From contig NZ_JAMOKX010000001.1 in assembly GCF_023646285.1 (NCBI RefSeq), positions 248,001 to 312,000 of the forward strand: a stretch of DNA of 64,000 nt, written 5' to 3'. Positions 45,572 to 58,264 of this stretch are shown here, one piece after another (the first letter of the stretch is position 1; each line of letters opens with the position of its first letter). The notes under the pieces were generated by a model. It was not told where the DNA came from and made no database searches. It was given only the letters and a program-made list of their open reading frames with translations. The DNA comes from Helicobacter colisuis (GTDB lineage: Bacteria > Campylobacterota > Campylobacteria > Campylobacterales > Helicobacteraceae). The position numbers and the translations under genes are program-made.

Positions 45572-46399
45572 ATGAAAAAGCATTTATTAGGGGTATTGGT
45601 AAGCTGTGCACTAAGTGGTGTATTAATGGCACAAAATATTTTTCCTATTTCAAGAGAAATGGGTTCTGGGACAAGAGGAGCTTTTGTGGAGATTTTTGAA
45701 ATTCATAAGGAAGTGAGAAATAAAAAAATCGATGCAACCACCAAAAAAGCAGAGGTTACAAACTCAACAGGAGTGATGATAACAACTATTGCAAATTCTA
45801 AAAATTCCATTGGCTATATTTCCCTTGGTTCTCTAAATAACACAATTAAAGCTGTAAAAATCAATGGGGTATCGCCTAGTGTGCAAAATATCAACAACAA
45901 AACATATGCAATCTCACGCCCTTTTAATGTCGTAACTAAAGCCACTAATCCTTTAATTGATGATTTTTTAAAATATAGTCTTTCCTTGGAGGCAAAGGGC
46001 ATTGTAGAAAAAGCAGGATATATTTCAATAGCAAAAGATTCTTATACTAGCATAAAACCTAGTGGGAAAATCATCATTGCAGGTTCTAGCTCTGTAACAC
46101 CATTGATGGAAAAGCTCAAAGAATCTTATGAAAAAATCAATCCAAATGCAGAAATCGAAATCCAACAATCTGATTCAACCACAGGAGTAAATTCTGTAGT
46201 CGAGGGAATTGCAGATATTGGTATGGCTTCACGCGAGATTAAAAAAAGCGAGCTTAAAAAAGGGATTGATGCACAAGTTTTGGCTATTGATGGTCTAGCT
46301 GTGATTGTAAATAAGGAAAATCCGATTGATAATCTCAAAAAAGAAGAGGTGCAAAAAATATTTTTAGGCGAAATTACTTCTTGGGGACAAATTAAATAA
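45572..46399 (+). CDS. pstS: Phosphate-binding protein PstS, with its two halves in swapped order
   Basis: Periplasmic phosphate-binding subunit, 275 residues. A signal peptide (LLGVLVSCALSGVLMA) is followed first by SREMGSGTRGAF, the part that is normally in the second half of PstS, along with NSIGYISLGSL and ISRPFNVV. From residue 165 comes IIAGSSSVTPLMEKL, QQSDSTTGVNSV and IGMASREIKKSE, normally the N-terminal half, and it ends with FLGEITSWGQI. So the chain is circularly permuted about the middle; both phosphate-binding loops (GSSSVT and GSGTRG) are kept. The start follows GAGGAG. pstC begins at its stop codon. Confidence 0.9.
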   Translation: MKKHLLGVLVSCALSGVLMAQNIFPISREMGSGTRGAFVEIFEIHKEVRNKKIDATTKKAEVTNSTGVMITTIANSKNSIGYISLGSLNNTIKAVKINGVSPSVQNINNKTYAISRPFNVVTKATNPLIDDFLKYSLSLEAKGIVEKAGYISIAKDSYTSIKPSGKIIIAGSSSVTPLMEKLKESYEKINPNAEIEIQQSDSTTGVNSVVEGIADIGMASREIKKSELKKGIDAQVLAIDGLAVIVNKENPIDNLKKEEVQKIFLGEITSWGQIK

Positions 46400-47247
46400 T
46401 GTATTTAAAAGAAAAGATTTTTAAAGGAGTTTTTGCCTTTTGTGCAATCATTTCTATTCTAGCAGTGGGAATGATTTGTTTGTTTTTGTTTGCTAATGCA
46501 ATCCCCACAATCCATGAGATTGGATTTATTTATTTTATTTTTGGAATGGATTGGTATCCAACAGAGGAGATTTTTGGAATCTTCCCTATCATTATAGGGA
46601 GTTTTTATGTGACGGCTTTAGCAATCTTTATTGGAGTGCCTATAGGTGTTTTAAGTGCTATTTATATCTCTGCATTTTGCCCCAGAACACTTAAGAAAAT
46701 CATTATCCCAGCAGTAGAATTATTGGGCGCGATTCCTTCTGTTGTTTATGGATTTTTTGGATTAGTTGTTATTGTTCCGATTTTGGCAAATATTTTTAGC
46801 GGGATTCCAGGCAAAAGTGTTTTGGCAGCTTCTATTATTTTGGCAATTATGATTCTCCCAACGATTATTCTAGTCTCAAAAGCCGCTTTAGATTCTGTCC
46901 CTAGTAGTTATTGTGAAGGTGCTTTAGCGCTTGGTGCAAGTAAAGAGAGAGCGATTTTTTTTGCAAGCTTACCTGCTGCAAAAAGCGGAATCCTCTCATC
47001 GATTATTTTGGGTGTTGGGAGGGCTATTGGCGAGGCAATGGCAGTGATTATGGTTGCAGGTAACCAAGTGCAAATTCCAGAAAGTGTGCTTGATGGGGTT
47101 AGGACATTAACCACAAATATTGTGCTTGAAATGGGCTATGCAACAGATTTACACAAAGAAGTTTTAATAGCAAATGCGGTGGTTTTATTTGTGTTTATTT
47201 TATTAATCAACGCTTGTTTTAATGCACTAAAAAGGAAGACAAGATGA
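46399..47247 (+). CDS. pstC: Phosphate ABC transporter permease PstC
   Basis: A 282-residue permease with six membrane helices. The domain starts LFANAIPTI and FGMDWYPTEEIFGIFPI, typical PstC features. The ATPase-contact loop lies in EGALALGASKERAIFFASLPAA, and GRAIGEAMAVIMVAGN is the conserved helix. The ATG shares one base with the pstS stop and its stop overlaps pstA by 4 bp. Confidence 0.95.
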   Translation: MYLKEKIFKGVFAFCAIISILAVGMICLFLFANAIPTIHEIGFIYFIFGMDWYPTEEIFGIFPIIIGSFYVTALAIFIGVPIGVLSAIYISAFCPRTLKKIIIPAVELLGAIPSVVYGFFGLVVIVPILANIFSGIPGKSVLAASIILAIMILPTIILVSKAALDSVPSSYCEGALALGASKERAIFFASLPAAKSGILSSIILGVGRAIGEAMAVIMVAGNQVQIPESVLDGVRTLTTNIVLEMGYATDLHKEVLIANAVVLFVFILLINACFNALKRKTR

Positions 47248-48074
47248 AAAAATCCAAAAGAGTGGATTATCTCTCTATTTGTTTATCGTGGTTGCTTAAG
47301 ATTTCAATATTTAGCGTTTTATTTGTATTTTTTATTTTAATAGGATTTATTTGTTATAAAGGCATTATGTATTTGTCTTGGGATCTTTTTGAATGGGAAT
47401 ACACTAGCACCAATGTTTCTATGATGCCAGCAATTATCAATACGATTAATATGGTGCTTTTATCCTTGGTGCTTGCCTTACCTTTGGGAATTTTTGGAGC
47501 TATTTTTTTAAGCGAATATGGGAATAAAAAAAGCAAGATTTTAAACTTAGTGCGAATCGCTTCAGATACTTTAGTTGGGATTCCTAGCATCGTGTATGGA
47601 CTTTTTGGGTATTTGGCATTTGTAATTTATTTTGGCTTTAGGACAAGTTTTTTAGCTGGAGTTTTGACCTTGTCTATTATGATTTTACCTTTGATTTTGC
47701 GAAGCTCTGAGGAAGCATTAAAAGGTGTTCCTATGAGTTTTAGGGAGGCAAGTTTTGCCCTAGGGGCAGATAAGCTTAGAGTAATTTTTGCCATTATCAT
47801 CCCTGCAGCAATCCCAGGAATCTTAGCAGGTGTAATTTTAAGTATTGGCAGAATCGTAGGCGAGAGTGCAGCACTACTTTATACTTCAGGAAGTGTAGCA
47901 AAAGTCGCTGGAATTATGGAATCTGGGAGAACCTTGAGTTTGCATATGTATGCAATTTCAAGCGAAGGCCAACATATCAATCAAGCTTATAGCACGGCAA
48001 TGGTTTTGATTTTAATTGTTCTTGTGATTAATGCGCTATCAAATCTAATAGCCAAAAAACTAACAAAGGGATAA
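47244..48074 (+). CDS. pstA: Phosphate ABC transporter permease PstA
   Basis: 276 residues, the second permease of the Pst importer. It shows [24 protein letters not shown], the ATPase loop [15 protein letters not shown] and [35 protein letters not shown] is typical of PstA. It overlaps pstC (4 bp) and pstB (1 bp). Confidence 0.95.
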   Translation: MKKSKRVDYLSICLSWLLKISIFSVLFVFFILIGFICYKGIMYLSWDLFEWEYTSTNVSMMPAIINTINMVLLSLVLALPLGIFGAIFLSEYGNKKSKILNLVRIASDTLVGIPSIVYGLFGYLAFVIYFGFRTSFLAGVLTLSIMILPLILRSSEEALKGVPMSFREASFALGADKLRVIFAIIIPAAIPGILAGVILSIGRIVGESAALLYTSGSVAKVAGIMESGRTLSLHMYAISSEGQHINQAYSTAMVLILIVLVINALSNLIAKKLTKG

Positions 48075-48832
48075 TGATGAAAGAAGAATGTTTTGATATT
48101 AAAAAAATGAATTTATATTATGGGAATTTTTTAGCCCTAAAAAATATTAATATGCAAATCAATAAAGGGAAAGTTACGGCTTTTATTGGTCCTAGTGGTT
48201 GTGGAAAATCAACTTTTATTAAAAGTCTTAATCGTATGAATGATTTGATAGAGGATTGCAAGATTGAAGGAAAAATACTTTTTGATGGCAAAAATATTTA
48301 TAAAGATTACGATGTTAATATCTTACGCAAACGCGTTGGAATGGTATTTCAAAAGCCAAATCCCTTTCCGATGAGCATTTATGACAATATTACCTTTGGA
48401 CCAAAAACACATGAGATTAAAAAAAAATCCAAGCTAGATGAAATCGTGGAGCAATCTTTAAAAGACGCAGCTTTATGGGACGATTTAAAAGATAGGCTTG
48501 ATAAAAGTGCCTTAGAGCTTAGTGGAGGGCAGCAACAGAGGCTGTGTATTGCTAGGACACTTGCGGTGAATCCGGAAGTTATTTTGATGGATGAGCCAAC
48601 AAGTGCGTTAGATCCTATCTCAACTTTAAAGATTGAAGAACTAATTATGCGACTTAAAAAAGAATACACCATCATAATTGTTACACATAATATGCAGCAA
48701 GCAGCTAGAATCTCTGATAAAACAGCTTTTTTCTTGCTTGGCGAAGTGATAGAATATGATGATACTAATAAGATTTTCAACAAACCAAAAAACAAAAAAA
48801 CACAAGATTATGTAAGCGGAAGATTTGGATAA
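48074..48832 (+). CDS. pstB: Phosphate ABC transporter ATPase PstB
   Basis: 252 residues. Walker [10 protein letters not shown] (about 38-46), NRMNDLIE (PstB-specific), Q-loop [16 protein letters not shown], signature [16 protein letters not shown], Walker [14 protein letters not shown] and [13 protein letters not shown] follow in order. Either of two adjacent ATGs (48074, 48077) could start it. It is followed by the response regulator 41 bp later, with no phoU seen. Confidence 0.95.
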   Translation: MMKEECFDIKKMNLYYGNFLALKNINMQINKGKVTAFIGPSGCGKSTFIKSLNRMNDLIEDCKIEGKILFDGKNIYKDYDVNILRKRVGMVFQKPNPFPMSIYDNITFGPKTHEIKKKSKLDEIVEQSLKDAALWDDLKDRLDKSALELSGGQQQRLCIARTLAVNPEVILMDEPTSALDPISTLKIEELIMRLKKEYTIIIVTHNMQQAARISDKTAFFLLGEVIEYDDTNKIFNKPKNKKTQDYVSGRFG

Positions 48833-48873
48833 TATGTTAAAATTTTGTTTTAAAAATAAGGTAAATAAAAGAG

Positions 48874-49542
48874 ATGATTTATGTGCTAGAAGATGATAAT
48901 TCTATTTTAGAATTAGTTTTGTATGCGTTAAAATCCCAAAATTTAAAAGCTAAAGGATTTAGTGAACCATTAGCATTACAAGAGGCTCTAAAACAAGAAA
49001 TACCACAAATCCTGATTTTAGATGTAATGTTGCCTTGTATGAGTGGATTTGAAATCTTAAAAGAAATCAAAAAAAATAAAAATACAAAAGAGATTGCAGT
49101 TTTAATGCTTAGTGCTTTAAATGGTGAATTAGATAAAGTAAAAGGCTTGGATTTTGGTGCAGATGATTATATTACCAAGCCTTTTGGCATAATGGAGCTT
49201 CTAGCGAGAATTCGAGCTTTATTGCGCAGAAAAGAAAATGGCAAGGATGAAATTATTTTGGGGGATTTAGAATATTCTTATTCTAAATACAGCGTAAAGC
49301 TAAAAGGTAAAAAAATTGTTTTAACCCTAAAGGAATTTGAGATTTTAGGATTATTACTTAAGAATATAGAACGCGCTTTTAGTCGAGATGAGATTCTAGA
49401 GATTTTGTGGGGGGATAGTTTTAGCTCGGAAAGTCGCAGAGTGGATATTCACATCAAAACTTTGAGGCAAAAATTAGGGGATTGGGGGGATCATATCAAG
49501 ACGATTCGTGGCTTGGGTTATCAATTCGTGCGGGAAGTTTAG
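48874..49542 (+). CDS. OmpR/PhoB-type response regulator
   Basis: 222 residues. The receiver domain has LEDDN, phospho-acceptor Asp50 in LDVMLP, then LMLSAL and the Lys in DYITKPFG. The C-terminal winged helix contains LTLKEFEILGLLL, RRVDIHIKTLRQKLG and TIRGLGYQFV. Its position after pstB and before a histidine kinase makes it the likely regulator of the Pst operon, binding the repeat at 45489-45506. Distinct from the CosR/ArsR orphans because it has a partner kinase. Confidence 0.9.
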   Translation: MIYVLEDDNSILELVLYALKSQNLKAKGFSEPLALQEALKQEIPQILILDVMLPCMSGFEILKEIKKNKNTKEIAVLMLSALNGELDKVKGLDFGADDYITKPFGIMELLARIRALLRRKENGKDEIILGDLEYSYSKYSVKLKGKKIVLTLKEFEILGLLLKNIERAFSRDEILEILWGDSFSSESRRVDIHIKTLRQKLGDWGDHIKTIRGLGYQFVREV

Positions 49543-49547
49543 ATTCT

Positions 49548-51245
49548 ATGCAAAAAAAGATTTTTTACTCTATTTTTAGCACTTGTTTTTGTTTGCTTAT
49601 TTTGGTGAATATCTTTTTTGTAATAGCTTTAGAACAATTTTTACAAAAAGAAATGTTTGTAGAGCTAGAAAGGCAAGCAAAAAAATTAGAGCCCTATTTA
49701 CAAAAAGGATTACAAAAAGATTCGCGAATTTTCTTAGATTTTCTTGGAAAAAATCCTTATCGTTTAAGTTTAATTGATATAAAAGGAAAAGTTTTATACG
49801 ACAATCAAGCTGATATTTTAAAAATGGATAACCACGCTAAGAGAGAAGAAATAAAACAAGCAATTCAAAATGGCATATCTAAGGAAATTCGCCATTCAAA
49901 TACTTTAGGAGAAAAGACACTATATTTTGCACTTTTTTTAAAAGAACAGAATCTTGTTTTGCGTCTATCAAGCACACAAAGTTACATTATGGGATTATTA
50001 ATAGAATTCGTGCCCTATTTTGTATTAGAAATTCTTATTTTACTTGTAGTTTTATATTTTTTAGCACATATTCTTACAAAAATAATTTTAAAACCAATTT
50101 TAGAGATTGATTTGGAACATTTGAATGAAGATTCTTTATATAGCGAATTACATAGCTTTGTTAAAAAAATTAAAACACAAAATAAAACTATCAAGAATCA
50201 ATTCAAGCATCTACGCCAAAAGCAACAAGAAATGCTTTTATTAACAGAAAATATGAGTGATGGCTTGATTTTACTCAATCGTTATGGAAGCATTTTAAAT
50301 ACTAATAAAAGCGCACAAACTTATTTTACAAACCTTGAAAATATTAGCAGTATTTATCAACTAGAAGATTCAAGATTTTTAAAAATGATTTTAGAATCTT
50401 TGAAAGAGTTTAAAAAAAGCAAAAACTTGGATAATCAAATTTTACAAATACAACTTGCAAAATACGAATGTGAAGTGGTAATTTCACCTGTTTTTTCAAA
50501 AAATAAAAAGCTTAAGGGTATGGTGATTGTTTTGCGGAATATCACAGAAAAAAAGCTTGCACAAAATTTGCGTAAAGAATTCAGTGCGAATGTAACCCAC
50601 GAACTTAAAACCCCACTTACCTCTATTTTAGCGAGTAGCGAGATGATTAAAAATCATTTGGTAGCTAAAGAAGATTTGATGGATTTTATTAATAGGATTG
50701 CTCTTGAATCCAAAAGACTCTTAGAGATGATTGATGAAATTCTAATGATTTCTTTTTTAGATGAATGTAAAGAAGAATATTTTAAAAAAACCAAAATTAA
50801 TCTAAAAAATATTGTGCTAAGCACAATCAAAAGATTACAATTTATCGCAAATAAAAATGAAATAAAGATACTCAGCAATCTTGAAGATTGTTATATTTTT
50901 GGAGTAAATGAGCTTTTAGAAAATTGTATTTTTAATCTCTGTGATAATGCTATTAAATATAATAAAAGGGGAGGATTTGTAGAAATTATCTTACAAAATG
51001 AAGAAGATAAGATTTTGCTAAGCATCAAAGATAGTGGCATAGGAATCCCTGAGGAATATTTATCAAGAATTTTTGAGAGATTTTTTTGTGTAGATAAAAG
51101 TAGAAGCAAAAAAATTGGTGGGAGTGGGCTTGGGCTATCTATTGTCAAATCAGCTTTAAAATACAATAATGCACAAATATCAGTCAAAAGTCAGATAGGT
51201 GTTGGAAGTGAGTTTATTGTATATTTTAAAAGAGAAGAAAATTGA
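49548..51245 (+). CDS. Sensor histidine kinase (PhoR-like layout)
   Basis: 565 residues from the ATG at 49548; the ORF could be extended upstream, but only through the response-regulator gene. The layout is a membrane helix (about 6-28), a periplasmic segment of about 120 residues, a second helix (about 150-172), a cytoplasmic PAS-like segment, HisKA with VTHELKTPLTS (His about 350) and the HATPase with NLCDNAIKYNK, DSGIGIP and GGSGLGLSIVK. It pairs with the response regulator just upstream. No HAMP domain was recognised. Confidence 0.9.
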   Translation: MQKKIFYSIFSTCFCLLILVNIFFVIALEQFLQKEMFVELERQAKKLEPYLQKGLQKDSRIFLDFLGKNPYRLSLIDIKGKVLYDNQADILKMDNHAKREEIKQAIQNGISKEIRHSNTLGEKTLYFALFLKEQNLVLRLSSTQSYIMGLLIEFVPYFVLEILILLVVLYFLAHILTKIILKPILEIDLEHLNEDSLYSELHSFVKKIKTQNKTIKNQFKHLRQKQQEMLLLTENMSDGLILLNRYGSILNTNKSAQTYFTNLENISSIYQLEDSRFLKMILESLKEFKKSKNLDNQILQIQLAKYECEVVISPVFSKNKKLKGMVIVLRNITEKKLAQNLRKEFSANVTHELKTPLTSILASSEMIKNHLVAKEDLMDFINRIALESKRLLEMIDEILMISFLDECKEEYFKKTKINLKNIVLSTIKRLQFIANKNEIKILSNLEDCYIFGVNELLENCIFNLCDNAIKYNKRGGFVEIILQNEEDKILLSIKDSGIGIPEEYLSRIFERFFCVDKSRSKKIGGSGLGLSIVKSALKYNNAQISVKSQIGVGSEFIVYFKREEN

Positions 51246-51329
51246 ATGATAAAAGCAAGAATCTTAACTTTACCTTTTATTACACAAGTAATCCATTCTG
51301 AAATAAAGATAAGTTTTGGAAGATAAAAG

Positions 51330-51359
51330 GATTCTAGTCTATTAAAATAAACTAGAATC
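51330..51359 (-). terminator. Hairpin between the kinase and guaB genes
   Basis: GATTCTAGT (51330-51338) and ACTAGAATC (51351-51359) form a perfect 9-bp inverted repeat between the convergent kinase and guaB genes. On the minus strand CCTTTTATCTT follows, so it probably ends the guaB transcript. Confidence 0.6.
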
Positions 51360-51367
51360 ACACTAAA

Positions 51368-54171
<2,804 letters not shown>

Positions 54172-54240
54172 TTAATACTCCATGAATTTTAAAAAATTTT
54201 AGAATTATAAAAAAATATTTTTGATAAAAGGGTTAAAGTA

Positions 54241-54270
54241 GTAAAAAAATGAAGTTTTTTAAAACCCTTC
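54241..54270 (-). terminator. Probable terminator of the SRP RNA
   Basis: On the minus strand GAAGGG-TTTT is followed by AAAA-CTTC and then a seven-T run (plus-strand A7 at 54243-54249). The hairpin loop is small, so the exact fold is uncertain. Confidence 0.5.
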
Positions 54271-54370
54271 TTAAGATACTTGCGGCACATAAGTATTTTG
54301 AAGGCTCTGCTGTGTTCCCACCCTGAAGCATTATTCAAAAAACCCATTGCACAAGTCTCAAAAAGGGCGA
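54262..54370 (-). ncRNA. ffs: Signal recognition particle RNA (4.5S type)
   Basis: About 109 nt. The apical core reads TCAGG-GTG-GGAA-CAC-AGCAG, the invariant SRP core with the GGAA tetraloop (E. coli: TCAGG-TCC-GGAA-GGA-AGCAG). The outer stem is formed by CCCTT...ACTTGTG at the 5' end and CGCAAGT...AAGGG at the 3' end. A TATAAT element (plus-strand ATTATA, 54376-54381) lies about 6 bases upstream of the start. The RNA binds Ffh to target membrane proteins. It sits directly upstream of gatA. Confidence 0.92.
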
Positions 54371-54453
54371 CTGAAATTATATTTATTTTTTTTAAAAAAA
54401 GCAAATTAATTTTCTCTAGGTGAAAGTTTTTTACTTTTTATTTTTTTTAATCC

Positions 54454-56299
54454 TTAAAAATCTATTTTAGCTCTTATCCAAAAATTTCTTCCCATTTCGT
54501 AAATTCTAGAATTAACAGGATTGTCTGCTACACTCAAATCAATGCTATTTTTAGAGAGGTGGTAGCTATAGAGTTTATCTGTGAGGTTTTCAACCCCTGC
54601 AAAAAGTTTGATATTATCATAAGTGTAACCCACATAAAAGTTTATAATACCAAATCCACTTGAATCGCCAAAATCTTGACCCACCACATTACCATAGCCT
54701 TCTAAACTTCTAGTTTGTTTTGCATACACGATGATTTCACCTTTAATAAAATATTTATTGTCATCATATTTTAGTGCAAAGAGTGTTTGCAAAGGTGCAA
54801 TTTGCGCTAGTGGTCTATTGTCTTTTGTGTCTTGTCCATAGGTATAGCTCATTTGAGCTAATGCAAATGTATTAGGCAAAAATTCATAAGAAATCTCTGC
54901 TTCTCCACCCAATAATAACGCATCAGTGTTAAAGCCTGTAGTGGTAGCTGTATTGTAATTTAACATAATATAATCTTAAATATAAGAAACATAGCTAGAC
55001 ACACTAAAGTTAAGCTACTCTTTGTGATAAGTTGCCCCCAAATCTAAGCGTGTAATCGCCCAAATATTTTTCAGCTCTTCCAAAACCACTTAGGGCATAT
55101 TTTGTATTAGAAGTATCTAGCTTGTGGGCTGTCATATCCACCCTATCGCCCCTTATACCTGCAAAATATCCCATATTAGATGAAGTAAAGGTTTCTATTT
55201 GCGAAAAAACCCCATAACTTTTAAAAGTATAATTAGGCGCATAAGGGCTATTTAGAATTATTTCTGCTTCTTGTGTGCTATTTTGATTCGCAATAGCCCT
55301 AGATTTGTGCTTATCTAAATTATAATTTCCACCAAAGTAAATCTTAGAGAGATCAAACTTTTTTGATATTCTAATCTTCCGCCCGTATTTGTCCTATTGG
55401 AATTACTAATTTGATACTCATTTCCTATTTTTGGCATACCATTAGTTAGACTAAAATTATCCATAATATGATCAATCTCGTGATGATAAATATGAAAATC
55501 CAGCTTATCATCATTGAAAAATTTAACAAGATGTGCTTGATAAGATTCTCTATCAAAAGTTCTCGCATCCATTGTCCTATCTGCATAAGCAGCTTCTCCC
55601 CTGCCAATATCAAAACTAAGTTCTAGCTTTAAATCAGGACTAGGAGTTAAAGCGCCAACAAAAGTCCCAGATTGTCTCTTGTATGCAGAATGCACCCTAT
55701 CTCCCCTGCCACTTTCATAATCATCACTTCTATAGTTTGAATAAATAGCCTGTAAGCTACCTAGTTCATTTCCGCCTATTAAATGCGCATTAGCATCAAC
55801 CCTTCCAAAACTTCCATAAAGCGCATCCGCCCCACCATTAAAACTTGGTTTTTGAAGTGTTAGAAACTCTCTATCAAAAAGCATTCCCCCAGTAATCAAA
55901 GATCCATATCTTACATCTTGAGGACCTTTTATAATGGTAATAGAATTATAATTTTGCGGGAACACACGTGAACACATAGGTTAAAGTCGTATCCATTCTA
56001 CCACCACAACCTCCTAATAAAGTCCCTCCATTTACGACAATTGGCAATCTACCTCCACCAAGCGATCAAAAAAAACGCTTCTGTTCCACCTCCGCTTTTT
56101 TAGCGACTGAAAACCCAGGAATCTGTTGCAAACTCTTTGCAATATCGCTATTATTTAAAAGCGAATCTTTGCCTAAAATCAGTGTAATCAATTTGCGTAG
56201 GATTTGCTAGGGGAGAATTAGCCTATTGTATTGTAACTTGATTGCCTTGAGAATAAAGCAGAGTTGAGAGAGATAAGAATGCAAAAGCTTTGTATTTCA
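54454..56299 (-). pseudogene. TonB-dependent receptor pseudogene (copper-receptor/OprC-like)
   Basis: The start ATG at 56299 opens MKYKAFAFLSLSTLL, a signal peptide, but stops within about 25 codons. Further frames are needed for SDIAKSLQQIPGFSV (plug), then NYNSITIIKGPQDVRYG (55315-55977), and the C-terminal barrel (54454-54966) ending FWIRAKIDF. The segment GRGEAAYADRTMDA with the flanking GDRVHSAYKR resembles OprC/NosA copper receptors. At least four frame disruptions separate these parts, so no intact receptor can be made. Confidence 0.85.
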
Positions 56300-56569
56300 T
56301 AAAATATCCTTGGAAGCAATGAAACTAAATTTATTTGTATTGTTTCTTAAATTAGACCTTAACAATTTTAATTCTATCATCAAGGCTTTAAAACAAAACT
56401 TGCATCACAATTTATTCCCTTACATTGTAGTATTTTTGTTTATCAGTTATGTTTTATAATTACATATAGTAACAATTTAAAGCTCAAAATAAAACTAACT
56501 CTTTTTCTCTCTCATCGTTAAGCAAGGGTATGCTAGATTTAACTTTAAGCAAAATTAAGGAGTGATTTT

Positions 56570-58264
56570 ATGAAACCAAATTTTGAATCTTGGATTAACT
56601 TTTATGTAGAATTTGCCTAAAAACTACTTCCCTATGCACAAAAGAGAAAAGAACTCATTGAAAAAATAAAAAACATACACGCTACTAACGATATACAACT
56701 CCCCATACTAGAAAAAGATAATGATATTATTGATATTGATCCCTTTACGATATTTGCTCTTTTTAATAGAGGCATCATAGATGAAAACCAAATCAAGATT
56801 CTAAAAGGAATCAAAGAAGCATTCTCAATAAATGCGACCCTACCAGAAACATTTGCAGGAATCCCTTTAGTTAATAATCAAAGGATAACTTTCTATACTT
56901 TTGCTGACAAGCGAAAAGATGGCGATATTCAGAATCTTTGGAATGTATTTATTTCTGCGATGAAATACGCAAAATCGCATTCACGAGAAGACAAAGATTC
57001 TCTCATTAAAGCTTATGATGAAGCCTTAAAACAAAATGGCATTAAATGGAATTTAACAATGGCTTTGTATTGGATTAATCCTAATGAATATATCAATCTT
57101 GATGCAAATAATCGCAAATTCATTGATAGGCTTGAAAAAATTTCAATTGATAGTTTTAAAAATACTTCAATTGACTTTACCGAAAATCTAAGCAAGCCTA
57201 ATAGAGAACCACTAAGCGGGGAGCAGTATTTGAAAATCTGCGATTATTGGAATCAAGCCCTTAAAAAGGGCGATTATGTTTTCAAAACCTTTCCAGAACT
57301 CTCTCATGAAGCCTACAACAATAAAAACACACAAAATTCTAAAAACAAACAACAGCCCCAAGATACTCAAGCTATACGCTATGGCACTACAAACCCAAAT
57401 AAAATTAAAACCTATTTAGAAGGCGACTTTTTAAAAGAAGTGTTTATGACAAAAAATGACTATGAAACCCTAGTTGGCTTACTTAAGCACAAGAAAAATA
57501 TTATTTTACAAGGCGCTCCAGGGGTTGGCAAGACTTTTACAGCAAAGCGATTGGCTTACTCAATGATAGGAAAAAAAGATTCAGAGCGCATTATGATGAT
57601 TCAATTTCACCAAAGTTATAGCTATGAAGATTTTATCATGGGATTCCGCCCTTCAAACAATGGGTTTGAGCTCAAAGAAGGTCCATTTTATAAATTTTGC
57701 AAAAAAGCTAGAGACGATTCTAATGATGAATATTTTTTTATCATTAATGAGATTAATCGCGGGAATCTAAGCAAGATTTTTGGCGAATTATTTATGCTTA
57801 TTGAAAGTGATAAGCGCGGAGAAGAAATGCAGCTTATCTACTCTGATGAAAAGTTTTCTGTCCCAAAAAATCTTTATATCATAGGTATGATGAATACAGC
57901 TGATCGTAGCCTTGCAATGCTAGATTATGCTTTGCGTCGCCGTTTTGCATTTTTTGAATTATTCCCTGTATTTGACAAATATATTCAGAAAAAAGAAGTT
58001 ACTAAAGATTCCAATCTTGAAAAAGTGATTAAAGTTATCCAAGAAATCAATGAATAAATAATAAAAGACCATACACTTGGCAGGGGATTTTGCATAGGGC
58101 ATAGCTATTTTTGCACTTCAGATGATGAAATCATCGATGACAGCCAGCTAAAGGCTATTATAAATTATGAAATCATTCCCCTTTTGCAAGAATATTGGTT
58201 TGATAATCCAAACAATCTCGAAAAATCAGAAAATAAGCTTAAAAGTGTGGCGGGCATAAAGTGA
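56570..58264 (+). pseudogene. mcrB: McrB-like AAA+ GTPase gene with two in-frame TAA codons
   Basis: The ATG at 56570 follows AAGGAGTGA. TAA stands in frame at codon 17 (56618-56620), and again at 58055-58057 between EINE and IIKDHTLGRGFC. The rest of the frame is continuous and family-like. An N-terminal recognition region is followed by Walker [14 protein letters not shown], Walker [16 protein letters not shown] and the McrB-type MNTADRSL, then FCIGHSYFC near the C-terminus. The longest free frame (from ATG 56960) contains the whole GTPase core but lacks the ends. It overlaps mcrC by 4 bp (GTGA). Confidence 0.8.

Noticed and set aside
54189-54404. 71-codon minus-strand ORF
   Set aside because: It is a chance frame across the SRP RNA and its terminator.
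56618-58057. Possible stop-codon readthrough or recoding at the two TAA codons in McrB
   Set aside because: No recoding signal is visible, and many intact genes in the window use TAA as a normal stop (for example recN and hisS). Simple gene decay is more likely.
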